Below are positions 29,214-38,240 of a stretch of DNA of 64,000 nucleotides, piece by piece. A program made the position numbers and the translations under genes. This DNA is from JBBITI01 sp963735055 (GTDB lineage Bacteria > Chloroflexota > Dehalococcoidia > Dehalococcoidales > UBA2162), in NCBI GenBank assembly GCA_963735055.1, contig CAVTJN010000009.1, positions 1 through 64,000 of the forward strand, given 5' to 3'. The notes below the pieces were generated by a model that was given only the letters and a program-made list of their open reading frames with translations, did not search any database and was not told where the DNA came from. The stretch's first letter is position 1. The number at the start of each line of letters is the position of its first letter.

Positions 29214-29912
29214 ATGAGCTCCAAAGAATTTGCCCTCAGCGGTTTCAACCGGATCAACATCAAGTTCCCCCTCGAGGTCGAGATTGTCCGGGCCGATTCG
29301 TTCGGCGTGACCGTCAGCGGCAACGATACACAGGTGAACAATGTCACCGTAGTCCAGGAAGGCGAACGGCTGACGGTGGGCTACAAGATCAGCCTGGCCA
29401 GCATTCTTGCCGCCCCGTTTTCGCGAATTCACGCCCGCATAGCCCTGCCTGAACTCCGGGAATTGAATGTCGCCGGGGCGGCCCACGGGACCGTCAGAGG
29501 ATTTGATTCACCGTCCGACTTTGCCCTGCTAGTCTCGGGGGCCAGCCGGCTGGACCTGTCTGAGATGTCGGTGGGCGCGCTGAAATTCGATCTGTCCGGC
29601 GCCAGCCGCATTGACGGACAGATAACGGCCAAGGGTGAGACTGATTTCCGGATCGTGGGCGCCAGCCGGATCGACCTGAAGGGCTCCGGGACGGATGTCG
29701 TCATTGAAGCCGCCGGCGCCAGCCATATCGACCTGGACCATTTCACCGTCCGCAATGCCCGGGTTCGCGCCGCCGGCGCCAGTCACTGCACGGTTAACAT
29801 GAACGGGAAACTGGATGCCGTCCTTGACGGAGCCTCCCGCCTCGAATACGAAGGGCAGGTAACCCTGGGCGAGGTACGCACCAACGGCGCCTCCTCAATC
29901 AAACACCGGTAG
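29214..29912 (+). CDS. DUF2807 (head GIN domain) beta-helix protein
   Basis: 232 residues with repeated GASRLDLS, GASRIDGQI, GASRIDLKG, GASHIDLDH and GASHCTVNM units at about 20-residue spacing (roughly residues 105-205), as in the right-handed beta-helix of DUF2807 proteins. Unlike most relatives it has no signal peptide or membrane segment: it starts MSSKEFALSGFNRI. GGAGG lies upstream. Function unknown. Confidence 0.82.
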   Translation: MSSKEFALSGFNRINIKFPLEVEIVRADSFGVTVSGNDTQVNNVTVVQEGERLTVGYKISLASILAAPFSRIHARIALPELRELNVAGAAHGTVRGFDSPSDFALLVSGASRLDLSEMSVGALKFDLSGASRIDGQITAKGETDFRIVGASRIDLKGSGTDVVIEAAGASHIDLDHFTVRNARVRAAGASHCTVNMNGKLDAVLDGASRLEYEGQVTLGEVRTNGASSIKHR

Positions 29913-29919
29913 CGGGAGA

Positions 29920-29942
29920 CCGGCAGGGCCTGGTTCTGCCGG
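29920..29942 (+). terminator. Hairpin after the DUF2807 gene
   Basis: Perfect stem CCGGCAG/CTGCCGG with a 9-nt loop, 8 nt after the stop codon. There is no T-tract, so it may stabilise the mRNA end or stop transcription weakly. Confidence 0.4.
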
Positions 29943-30107
29943 CCCCACCGCCCCCCATTCCGGCCGTCCTCCCGGCGCACGGTTGATTCCGCCGGCGCGC
30001 CGCGGACCGTGAGACGCTCTCCAGGCCGCACGTTTGCGCCCATCGGGTCATTCTCAAGTTGCCTCTTGGCTCGCGATCGTTGAGTTCCATCTGACCGGCG
30101 GATTGGG

Positions 30108-30113
30108 TATACT
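30108..30113 (+). promoter_or_regulatory. Probable -10 element of the response-regulator gene
   Basis: TATACT lies 15 nt before the ATG at 30129. A -35 match is poor (TTCCAT at 17-nt spacing). If real, the leader is only about 10 nt and includes GGGAGAAG as ribosome site. Confidence 0.35.
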
Positions 30114-30128
30114 AACGCCGGGAGAAGC

Positions 30129-30812
<684 letters not shown>

Positions 30813-30814
30813 GC

Positions 30815-32596
30815 GTGTCGCGCAGCCTCTACTGGAAGATTACGGTCCCCTTCACCATTCTCGTCATCCTCAGTATGGGGGCCCTCGGTGCCTACGTGAT
30901 CGAGTCCAGCCGGAACAATCAGATCGATCGCCTGGAGTCGCAATTGCTCAACGAGTCCCGGCTCGTTGCCGGCGTCAGCCTGCCCGCCATGGCGGCTGCC
31001 GGTGACCCGGCCAGCCTCGATGCCATCGCCAAGGCAACCGGGAAAGAGATTGGCGCACGGGTGACGCTGATGGCCCCGGACGGGATGGTCCTGGGCGACA
31101 CGGACCAGGACCCGCTGGCGATGGAGAACCACTCCAACCGCCCGGAAGTGCAGGCCGCGTTGACTTCCGGTGTGGGGCGGGCCACCCGGTACAGCGCCAC
31201 CCTGCGCGAGAACATGATGTACGTCGCTACCCTGGTGAAGGACCAGAACACCGTCCTGGGAATCGCCCGGGTGGCCCTTCCCCTAACGGCCGTGGAGCGC
31301 TCGGTAAACCGATCGGCGATGACCATCGGTCTGGCCATCGCCTTGGCGACGCTGCTGGTTATCATTGCGGCGGCTCTTATCGCCCGCATGATAACCCGCC
31401 CCCTGAGAGAGATCACGCGGGCCGCGGTAGCCGTCGCTGACGGTAAACTGGACCGCCAGGTCCCGGTAAGGAGTGGTGATGAGATCGGACGCCTCGGCCG
31501 GGCGTTCAATGCCATGTCGACCAATCTGAAGCGCACCGTGACCACCATCGCGGACGACAAGACCCGTCTGGTAGCCATCCTTTCCAGTCTCACGGACGGG
31601 GTGGTCCTGACGGATGCCCGGGGAAACGTCGTCGTCGTTAATCCGGCGGCCGAGAAGCTCTTCGCCTTCGACGGATCGCGCCTTACCGGCCATCCCCTGA
31701 TTGAGGCGGTGCAGGACCACGAGGTAGACAAGGTGGTGCGCGAATGCCTGAAAACCGCGATCGAGCAAACCACCCAGCTCGACTCATTGACCGGACGGTT
31801 CCTGAGGACGGTTGCCGTGCCCATCGTCATCGGTAACGAGAGAGGCGCCGTCATCTTGTTCCAGGACCTCACCGAGGTCCGCAGCCTGCAGACGATGCGG
31901 CGGGAATTTGTGGGTAACGTCTCTCACGAACTGCGGACGCCGCTGGCCGGTATGAAAGCCATCGTCGAAACGTTACGCGATGGGGCGGTCGACGACAAGC
32001 AACTCGCCGCCGGCTTCCTCGACCGGCTCGAGACCGAGGTCGACGGCATGACGCAGATGGTGGCCGAACTCATCGAACTGTCTCGCATTGAAACTGGCGG
32101 CATTAAGCTGAAGCTGGAACCGGTTAGCCTCAATGAGCTCGCCACCGAGGTGGTCGCCCGCCTCGGCCCGCAAGCCGAAAGACAGCAGGTGGCGCTCACC
32201 ACCCGGCTCGCGGCCGATCTGCCGGAAGTGCCCGCCGACCGGGACCGCCTCCGGCAGGTAATCGTGAACATCGTCCACAATGCCATCAAGTTCACACCTC
32301 CCGGAGGCCGGATAGTAGTGTCCAGCAGTGTAGGCCCTGATTCGGTCGTTACCGAAGTCGCCGATAACGGAATCGGGATATCCCCCGATGACCTACCCCA
32401 TGTCTTCGAACGATTCTTCAAGGCCGACCGGTCGCGGGCTACCGGCGGAACCGGACTGGGCCTGTCGATCGCCAAGCATACCGTGCAGTCCCACGGCGGC
32501 ATCATCCGGGTCCACAGCGAACCGGGCAAGGGGTCGACCTTCAGCTTCAGCCTGCCCTTAAAGTCACCCCCCGCTCCACCACCCCCAAAGATTTAA
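30815..32596 (+). CDS. phoR: PhoR/WalK-like sensor histidine kinase
   Basis: 593 residues, GTG start with GGAGG upstream. Domains in order: TM1 (about 8-28), a periplasmic segment of some 140 residues (single-Cache-like), TM2 (about 168-190), HAMP (PLREITRAAVAVADGKLDR), PAS (about 250-350), HisKA with VSHELRTPL (His371), and HATPase with NIVHNAIKF, DNGIGIS and GTGLGLSIAK. This order is the one of PhoR in Gram-positive and Chloroflexota-type bacteria. It likely senses phosphate status with PstSCAB-PhoU and phosphorylates the preceding regulator. Confidence 0.88.
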   Translation: MSRSLYWKITVPFTILVILSMGALGAYVIESSRNNQIDRLESQLLNESRLVAGVSLPAMAAAGDPASLDAIAKATGKEIGARVTLMAPDGMVLGDTDQDPLAMENHSNRPEVQAALTSGVGRATRYSATLRENMMYVATLVKDQNTVLGIARVALPLTAVERSVNRSAMTIGLAIALATLLVIIAAALIARMITRPLREITRAAVAVADGKLDRQVPVRSGDEIGRLGRAFNAMSTNLKRTVTTIADDKTRLVAILSSLTDGVVLTDARGNVVVVNPAAEKLFAFDGSRLTGHPLIEAVQDHEVDKVVRECLKTAIEQTTQLDSLTGRFLRTVAVPIVIGNERGAVILFQDLTEVRSLQTMRREFVGNVSHELRTPLAGMKAIVETLRDGAVDDKQLAAGFLDRLETEVDGMTQMVAELIELSRIETGGIKLKLEPVSLNELATEVVARLGPQAERQQVALTTRLAADLPEVPADRDRLRQVIVNIVHNAIKFTPPGGRIVVSSSVGPDSVVTEVADNGIGISPDDLPHVFERFFKADRSRATGGTGLGLSIAKHTVQSHGGIIRVHSEPGKGSTFSFSLPLKSPPAPPPPKI

Positions 32597-32631
32597 CAAA
32601 TCTTTAACATCGCCTTCGGTTCCATTTAACC
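32593..32631 (+). promoter_or_regulatory. Pho-box array 1
   Basis: TTAACA at 32593 and 32604 are separated by exactly 5 nt (period 11), and TTAACC recurs at 32626, two periods on. This equals the TTAACA-N5-TTAACA form of the Bacillus PhoP box. It overlaps the stop codon of the kinase gene. Confidence 0.65.
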
Positions 32632-32694
32632 GCCGGCGACGGATAATTAGAAGCGTATATCTGCGTTTCGCATCATGCCGGACTTTTACCCGCC

Positions 32695-32738
32695 CTTAAT
32701 GATGCCTTAAAAGGCCTTTAACGATCTGTCGCTATGAT
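32695..32738 (+). promoter_or_regulatory. Pho-box array 2 and -10 element driving mgsA-pst
   Basis: CTTAAT (32695), CTTAAA (32706) and TTTAAC (32717) repeat with an exact 11-bp period. TATGAT (32733-32738) follows 10 nt after the last unit, the classical distance between a Pho box and the -10 element in promoters where the activator replaces the -35 contact. The mgsA start lies 24 nt further on. Confidence 0.7.
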
Positions 32739-32761
32739 GAAGAAAAAGGAGGTGACAGGTC

Positions 32762-33202
32762 TTGAGAAGTACGCTGGCCCTGATCGCCCACGATTCCCGA
32801 AAGGATGATATGGTGCGGTTGATACGGGCCCACAGAGAGGAATTGGCAGGAGTTGACCTGGTGGCCACGCGCAGCACCGGACAACTGGTACAGGGAAGGA
32901 CGGGGTTCCCGGTCAAACTCATGAAGGACGGACCGCTCGGCGGTGATCTGCAAATCGGTGCTTCGGTGGTAACAGGAGAAGTGGATGCGGTGATCTTCCT
33001 GCGCGACCCGCTTGCCGCCCACCCCCGTGAGCCGGATGTCTCCGCTCTCTTGAGGGTATGTGATCTTAACAACGTACCCCTGGCCACCAACCTCGCGAGC
33101 GCAGAAGCTATTCTGCGCTTCGTGGCTGAGCACCCGGAAGCTTCAGGCAGGCATCTTCCGGTGCCTCAATTCCTGGCAGAAATCACCGCGAAATCAGAAT
33201 AG
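32762..33202 (+). CDS. mgsA: Methylglyoxal synthase
   Basis: 146 residues. LIAHDSRKDDM, the GPLGGDLQIGA motif and VIFLRDPLAAHPREPD match methylglyoxal synthase, which converts dihydroxyacetone phosphate to methylglyoxal and free phosphate. The His and Asp active-site residues are present. It starts with TTG, supported by AGGAGGTGA 7 nt upstream. It is the first gene after the Pho boxes and 19 nt before pstS, so it is probably expressed with the phosphate transporter. E. coli MgsA is inhibited by phosphate, so the location makes physiological sense. Confidence 0.92.
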   Translation: MRSTLALIAHDSRKDDMVRLIRAHREELAGVDLVATRSTGQLVQGRTGFPVKLMKDGPLGGDLQIGASVVTGEVDAVIFLRDPLAAHPREPDVSALLRVCDLNNVPLATNLASAEAILRFVAEHPEASGRHLPVPQFLAEITAKSE

Positions 33203-33221
33203 AATATATTCAAGGGAGAAC

Positions 33222-34334
33222 ATGGATAACAACTTGAACACATCAATAAGAAAATGGCCCATACTGCTTGCCCCGGTGCTGCTGCTGGGCCTCGTCTTTA
33301 CCGCCTGCGGCACGCCATCTCCCGGTAGCACCACGGCGCCGGCGACATCGCCGCCGGTGAACCTGAATGGCGCCGGGGCCACCTTCCCCAATCCCCTCTA
33401 CACCAAGTGGTTTGATGAATACAGCAAGCTCACCGGAGTGAAGGTCAACTACCAGTCCATCGGCTCCGGTGGCGGCATCAGCCAGATCACCGAAGGCACG
33501 GTCGACTTCGGCGCCAGCGATGGCATCATGACCGCCGACCAGATTGCCAAGGCGGAAGCGGCCGGCGGCCCAATTCTGCACATCCCCACCACCACCGGTT
33601 CGGTGGCCGTCGTCTACAACCTGCCCGGCATAGGCTCGGGGCAATTGAAACTCACCGGCGACGTTCTGGCCGACATCTATCTTAAGAAGATAACCACCTG
33701 GAACGATCCCAGAATCACGGCCATCAATCCTGGCTTTGCTCTGCCAAGTACCGTAATCGCCGTGGTCCACCGCTCGGACGGTTCCGGCACCACCAACATT
33801 TTCACCAACTACCTGGCCAAGATAAGCGAGGAATGGAAGACCAAGGTCGGCAATGCCAACTCGGTTAACTGGCCGGGAGACATCGGCGGCCAGGGCAACG
33901 CCGGCGTGGCCGGTCAGGTGCAACAGACACCGGGCGCCATCGGCTACGTCGAACTGGCCTACGCGGTGCAGAACAAGATCGCCTGGGCGCAGTTGAAGAA
34001 CGCCGCCGGCAATTTCATTGCCCCGTCACTGGCCGCCACCACCAAGGCCGCCGAGGGCGTAACACTGCCGGATGACATGAAGGTAATGATCACCAACTCC
34101 TCGAATCCGGATGCTTACCCGATTGCCGGCTTCACCTGGCTGCTGGTGTACGTCAATCAGAAGGACAAGGCCAAGGGAGAGACCCTGGTCAAGATGCTGT
34201 GGTGGGCGCTGCACGACGGTCAGCAATTCGAAACGGCCTTGGACTATGCGCCCCTGTCCAGCACCGCCGTCACCAAGGCGGAAATCCAGATAAGGTCCAT
34301 TAAGTACCAGGGGCAGCCGCTGCCCACCCGCTAG
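33222..34334 (+). CDS. pstS: Phosphate ABC transporter substrate-binding lipoprotein
   Basis: 370 residues. A lipoprotein signal peptide ends in the lipobox FTAC (Cys29), followed by a Pro/Thr-rich linker and the PstS domain: LNGAGATFPNPLYTKWF, GSGGGISQI, DFGASDG, HRSDGSGTTNIFTNYL and GAIGYVELAYA. The ATG at 33222 follows AAGGGAG. First structural gene of the pstSCAB-phoU set. Confidence 0.95.
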   Translation: MDNNLNTSIRKWPILLAPVLLLGLVFTACGTPSPGSTTAPATSPPVNLNGAGATFPNPLYTKWFDEYSKLTGVKVNYQSIGSGGGISQITEGTVDFGASDGIMTADQIAKAEAAGGPILHIPTTTGSVAVVYNLPGIGSGQLKLTGDVLADIYLKKITTWNDPRITAINPGFALPSTVIAVVHRSDGSGTTNIFTNYLAKISEEWKTKVGNANSVNWPGDIGGQGNAGVAGQVQQTPGAIGYVELAYAVQNKIAWAQLKNAAGNFIAPSLAATTKAAEGVTLPDDMKVMITNSSNPDAYPIAGFTWLLVYVNQKDKAKGETLVKMLWWALHDGQQFETALDYAPLSSTAVTKAEIQIRSIKYQGQPLPTR

Positions 34335-34422
34335 CCAGGAGGATACCAGGCGGACTAAGGTCACTGCAGGAAGGTCCCGGGACCTCTCCTGCATTGTGCC
34401 GTGAGAAAGGCAGGAAACAGGT

Positions 34423-35404
34423 TTGACGACAACTGAGACCCGCGGTTCGGCGGCCGGGACGGGGATAAGGCACCCTTCCTTCCGCCGTTCCCGCGTTGGC
34501 GACCGGATATTCGCCAACCTGACCCTGGTCTTCGCTGCTGGTGATCGTGGCGATCCTGCTGGGCATGGTGGTCGCCCTGAACATCGATGCCATGCCGGCC
34601 ATCCGGAAGTTCGGCTTGGCCTTTATCGGCAGCAGCGCCTGGAATCCGGTGACCGAACAATTCGGGGCGCTGCCGGCCATCTACGGGACACTGCTCAGCT
34701 CCGCCATCGCCCTGATCATTGCCGTGCCGATCAGCCTGGGCGCCGCCGTATTCCTGGTAGAACTGGCGCCGGCCTGGGTACGGACTCCCGGGTCGTTCCT
34801 TATCGAGATGCTGGCCGCGATACCCAGCGTGATCATCGGACTGTGGGGGCTCTTCGTGCTGGTGCCGTTCGTGAGACACCCGGTCGAAACCTGGCTGGGG
34901 GCACATGCCGGTTTCCTGCCGCTTTTCCAGGGCCCGCCCTTCGGGGTCGGCTTTCTGGCGGCCGGCATCATTCTGGCCATCATGATCATACCGATCATCA
35001 CCGCCATGAGCCGGGATGTCATGCGGGCCGTCCCCGGCGGCCAGCGCGAGGCGATGCTGGCCCTGGGCGCCACCCGCTGGGAGATGATCCGCAAAGGGGT
35101 GGTCCCCTACTGCCGCTCCGGACTGGTGGCGGCAGTGATCCTGGGGCTGGGCCGCGCCCTGGGCGAGACCATGGCGGTAACCATGGTCATCGGCAACGCC
35201 TACCGTCTGACCGCTTCGCTGTTCTCCCCGGGCGCCACCATCGCCAGTAAGATCGCCAGCGAATTCAGCGAGGCCACCGGGGACCTGTTCATCGGCAGCC
35301 TGGTGGAACTGGCCCTGGTGCTTTTTGGCGTGACGCTGGTGGTCAACGTGGTGGCCCGCCTGCTGGTCTGGCGCATGACCACGGTGAAGGACATAAAGGA
35401 ATAA
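34423..35404 (+). CDS. pstC: Phosphate ABC transporter permease PstC, one frame change
   Basis: About 327 residues with six predicted helices and the permease motif GATRWEMIRKGVVPYCRSG. The N-terminal part (MTTTETRGS...GDRIFANLTLV) and the remainder (LLVIVAILLGMVVAL...) are in different frames; one extra T near 34532 explains this. TTG start with CAGGAAACAG upstream. An essential part of the transporter, so the break is probably a sequencing error. It ends 4 nt before pstA. Confidence 0.92.
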
Positions 35405-35408
35405 ACCG

Positions 35409-36251
35409 ATGCCGGAACGCGGTTACTCGAGACGAAAGTGGGTCAACCGGATGATGCTCGGCCTGAGCGGCCTGGCCGCCGGCGTGGCGATCGCGCTGCT
35501 GGCCCTGATCCTGGGCTACACCCTGGCGAGCGGCATCTCCTACATCAACCTGGACCTGATTACCAACGTCTCCAAACCGGCGGGGGAAATCGGCGGCGGC
35601 ATGCGCAACGAGATCATCGGCACCCTGATCCTGGTGGCCATGGCCTCGGTGTTCGCCCTGCCGGTGGGCCTGATGGCCGGGATATTCCTGTCCGACTTCG
35701 GCAGTCCGCGGGTGGCCTCGGCGGTCCGCTTCGCCGCCGATATCCTGGCCGGCGTGCCTTCGATCGTGGTGGGCGTGTTCGCCTATGCCATCGTGGTGCG
35801 CCCGATGCACTCGTATTCCGCGCTTGCCGGCGGCGTGGCGCTGGCGGTGATCATGATCCCGGTGGTGGCCCGGACGGCCGAAGAATCGTTGCGCCTGGTG
35901 CCGAACTCGATGCGCGAGGCGGCCCTGGCCCTGGGCATCACCCGGTGGCGGGCCGTCATGGGAGTCATCGTCCCCGGGGCGATCACCGGCATCGTCACCG
36001 GCGTGATGCTGGGGGTAGCCCGCATCGCCGGGGAGACGGCCCCGCTCATATTCACCGCGCTGGGCAGCAACTTCGGCTTCGAGGGCCTCCTCAAGCCCAT
36101 CGGCGCCCTGCCGCTGCTGATATACCGCGGCGCCCTGTCGCCCTATGCCGACCAGAAGCAACAGGCGTGGGCGGGCGCTTTCCTGCTGGTGCTGCTGGTC
36201 CTGGCCATAAGCATCGTGGTGCGCCTGATTACAGGCCGGGGACGCAAGTGA
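35409..36251 (+). CDS. pstA: Phosphate ABC transporter permease PstA
   Basis: 280 residues, six predicted helices, with IVGVFAYAIVVRP and the EAA-like loop MREAALALGITRWRAVMGV. GGGMRNEIIGTLILVAMAS and GETAPLIFTALGSNFG are typical PstA blocks. It starts 4 nt after pstC and forms the membrane channel with it. Confidence 0.95.
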   Translation: MPERGYSRRKWVNRMMLGLSGLAAGVAIALLALILGYTLASGISYINLDLITNVSKPAGEIGGGMRNEIIGTLILVAMASVFALPVGLMAGIFLSDFGSPRVASAVRFAADILAGVPSIVVGVFAYAIVVRPMHSYSALAGGVALAVIMIPVVARTAEESLRLVPNSMREAALALGITRWRAVMGVIVPGAITGIVTGVMLGVARIAGETAPLIFTALGSNFGFEGLLKPIGALPLLIYRGALSPYADQKQQAWAGAFLLVLLVLAISIVVRLITGRGRK

Positions 36252-36283
36252 CCGGACGGAGGAAATTCGCAAAAGAGTGAAAA

Positions 36284-37141
36284 ATGATGACAACTTTAGT
36301 TGAAACCGGTGACCGCACCGGCGACCGGCGTGAACCTCAGTCAGAGCCAGCCCGGCAAGGGAACGGGGAGGGAATCCTGGAGGTTGAGGGGTTGAATGCC
36401 TGGTATCGCTCCTTCCTGGCTCTCCGGGACGTCAACATGAGCATTCGGGCGCAGGCGATCACCTCCATCATCGGTCCGTCCGGCTGCGGCAAGTCCACTT
36501 TCATCCGCTGCCTCAACCGGATGCACGAGGTCTCGAACGGCGGAAGGGCGACCGGGCAAGTCCGCCTGGATGGAACCGACATCTACGCCGGCGACGTTGA
36601 CCCGGTGGTGGTGCGGCGGCGCATCGGTATGGTCTTCCAGAAGCCCACCCCCTTCCCCACCATGACCATGTTCGACAATGTGGCCGCCGGTCTCCGGCTG
36701 ACCCGGCTCTGGAGCCGGCGCTGGGAACTGGAGGAAATCGTGGAACGCAGCCTGCGGCAGGCGGCCCTGTGGGATGAGGTGAAGGACAAGCTCCTGCAAT
36801 CGGGGTCTTCTCTTTCCGGCGGACAGCAGCAGCGGCTGTGCATCGCCCGGGCCCTGGCCGTGGAGCCGGAGATCATACTGATGGACGAGCCGTGCAGCGC
36901 CCTGGACCCGGTGGCCACCCTCAAAATCGAGGACTTGATGCGCAATCTGGCCGAGGACTACACTATCGTCATCGTGACCCACAATATGCAGCAGGCGGCG
37001 CGGGTGTCCGACATGGCCGCTTTCTTTTTGATGGATCCGGACCGGGCGGGGGCGCTGGTGGAATACGGACCCACCTCCCAGCTCTTCACCAATCCCAAGG
37101 ACAAGCGCACCGAGGACTATATTACCGGCCGTTTCGGATAG
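36284..37141 (+). CDS. pstB: Phosphate ABC transporter ATPase PstB
   Basis: 285 residues: Walker A GPSGCGKST (residues 64-72), Q-loop VFQKPTPFP, signature LSGGQQQRLCIARAL, Walker B ILMDEPCSALD and H-loop VTHN. The first 30 residues are a polar extension not seen in most PstB. It energises PstCA. Thirty-two nucleotides after pstA. Confidence 0.95.
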   Translation: MMTTLVETGDRTGDRREPQSEPARQGNGEGILEVEGLNAWYRSFLALRDVNMSIRAQAITSIIGPSGCGKSTFIRCLNRMHEVSNGGRATGQVRLDGTDIYAGDVDPVVVRRRIGMVFQKPTPFPTMTMFDNVAAGLRLTRLWSRRWELEEIVERSLRQAALWDEVKDKLLQSGSSLSGGQQQRLCIARALAVEPEIILMDEPCSALDPVATLKIEDLMRNLAEDYTIVIVTHNMQQAARVSDMAAFFLMDPDRAGALVEYGPTSQLFTNPKDKRTEDYITGRFG

Positions 37142-37215
37142 ATCCAGCCCGAGTTGGGGCTGACTGCACGAAGTGACTAGAACACTGCAAGTAAGTACCA
37201 GGTGGAGGGTGGCAC

Positions 37216-37884
37216 ATGGAGATCAGGACCTTTTTCCACAAGAGACTCCGGGACATCCAGGACGATATCCTGGCCATGGGCAGCATGGTGAGCAAGAATA
37301 TTCTGCGCTCCGTCGACGCCCTGAAGAACCGGGACCTGGACGTCGCGCATCAGATCATCGCCGACGACCAACTGGTCAACGACCAGCGGTTTGAAATCGA
37401 GGAAAAGTGCATCGAGCTCATCGCGACGCAGCAGCCGATGGCCAGCGACCTGCGCATCATCGTGGCGGTACTGAATATTATCATCGAGATCGAGCGCATC
37501 GGCGATTACGCCGCCGGCATCGGCAAGATGGTGATCATGATCGGCGACGAACCGCCCCTGAAACCCTTGATCGACATCCCCCGTATGGCCGAGCAGACGG
37601 TGGACATGCTGCGGCGCAGCCTGAATGCTCTGGTCAACCGTGACGCCGAAGCGGCCCGGAAGATCGCCCTGGAGGACGATGGCGTGGACCACCTCTACGA
37701 CCAGGTATTCCGTGAGCTGCTCACCTTCATGGCCGAAGATCCCCGGACCATCACCCGGGCCACCCGTCTGATGTGGGTGGCCCACAACCTGGAGCGCAGC
37801 GCCGACCGGGTCACCAACATCTGCGAGCGGGTGGTCTTCATCGTCACCGGCAAGATGGAGGAGATCGGGGCTTCCCGATACTAG
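37216..37884 (+). CDS. phoU: Phosphate signalling protein PhoU
   Basis: 222 residues, two repeated three-helix bundles. Each carries the PhoU metal-binding type motif (IIIEIERIGDYAAGIG and NLERSADRVTNICERVV). PhoU links transporter activity to the kinase and keeps the regulator off when phosphate is plentiful. GGAGG precedes the ATG. Last gene of the operon. Confidence 0.95.
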   Translation: MEIRTFFHKRLRDIQDDILAMGSMVSKNILRSVDALKNRDLDVAHQIIADDQLVNDQRFEIEEKCIELIATQQPMASDLRIIVAVLNIIIEIERIGDYAAGIGKMVIMIGDEPPLKPLIDIPRMAEQTVDMLRRSLNALVNRDAEAARKIALEDDGVDHLYDQVFRELLTFMAEDPRTITRATRLMWVAHNLERSADRVTNICERVVFIVTGKMEEIGASRY

Positions 37885-37909
37885 AGCGAATGCGAACTAG
37901 CCTCACTGG

Positions 37910-37929
37910 ATTCCCGCGTCCGCGGGAAT
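37910..37929. repeat. Palindromic extragenic repeat
   Basis: ATTCCCGCGTCCGCGGGAAT: two 9-nt arms around TC. An identical 20-mer occurs at 58208-58227, and relatives lie at 58168, 58254, 49488, 63328 and 63902. Confidence 0.8.
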
Positions 37930-38170
37930 GACGAGCCGCATATTCGCCGTCGCCGGGCCTGGCGCCCTCTTCGCCCTTAATGGTCAATGCCTTGACCGCA
38001 ACAGGGGAGACGGTATCCGGATTAGTGGGACAACCACAAGAGATTGTGACGAGGGGTCCAGGCGAACGGGAAGGACCGTTCGCCCCGCTCCCCACCTGGA
38101 TTCCCTCAATGGCGGGTCTAGAGGACAATCCTGTTGGGGTTCACCCGTACTACAGTCGGGGCGGAAATGA

Positions 38171-38206
38171 CGAAGGGGGGCATGAGCTGGAGATTGCCCC
38201 CCTTCG
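38171..38206. terminator. Hairpin terminator between phoU and the four-repeat protein gene
   Basis: A perfect 12-bp stem, CGAAGGGGGGCA and TGCCCCCCTTCG, around a 12-nt loop. It lies between convergent genes. There is no long T-tract. Confidence 0.6.
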
Positions 38207-38240
38207 ATACTGCGCGGTAAAGTCCTTCGGATAGCGCCCG

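Larger units (their letters stand above)
37885..38240. other. Intergenic region with palindromic repeat and hairpin
   Basis: 356 nt between the convergent ends of phoU and the four-repeat protein gene. It holds the palindrome at 37910-37929, CTGGATTCCCTCAATGG repeat-like sequence near 38096, and the hairpin at 38171-38206. No convincing gene is present. Confidence 0.5.
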
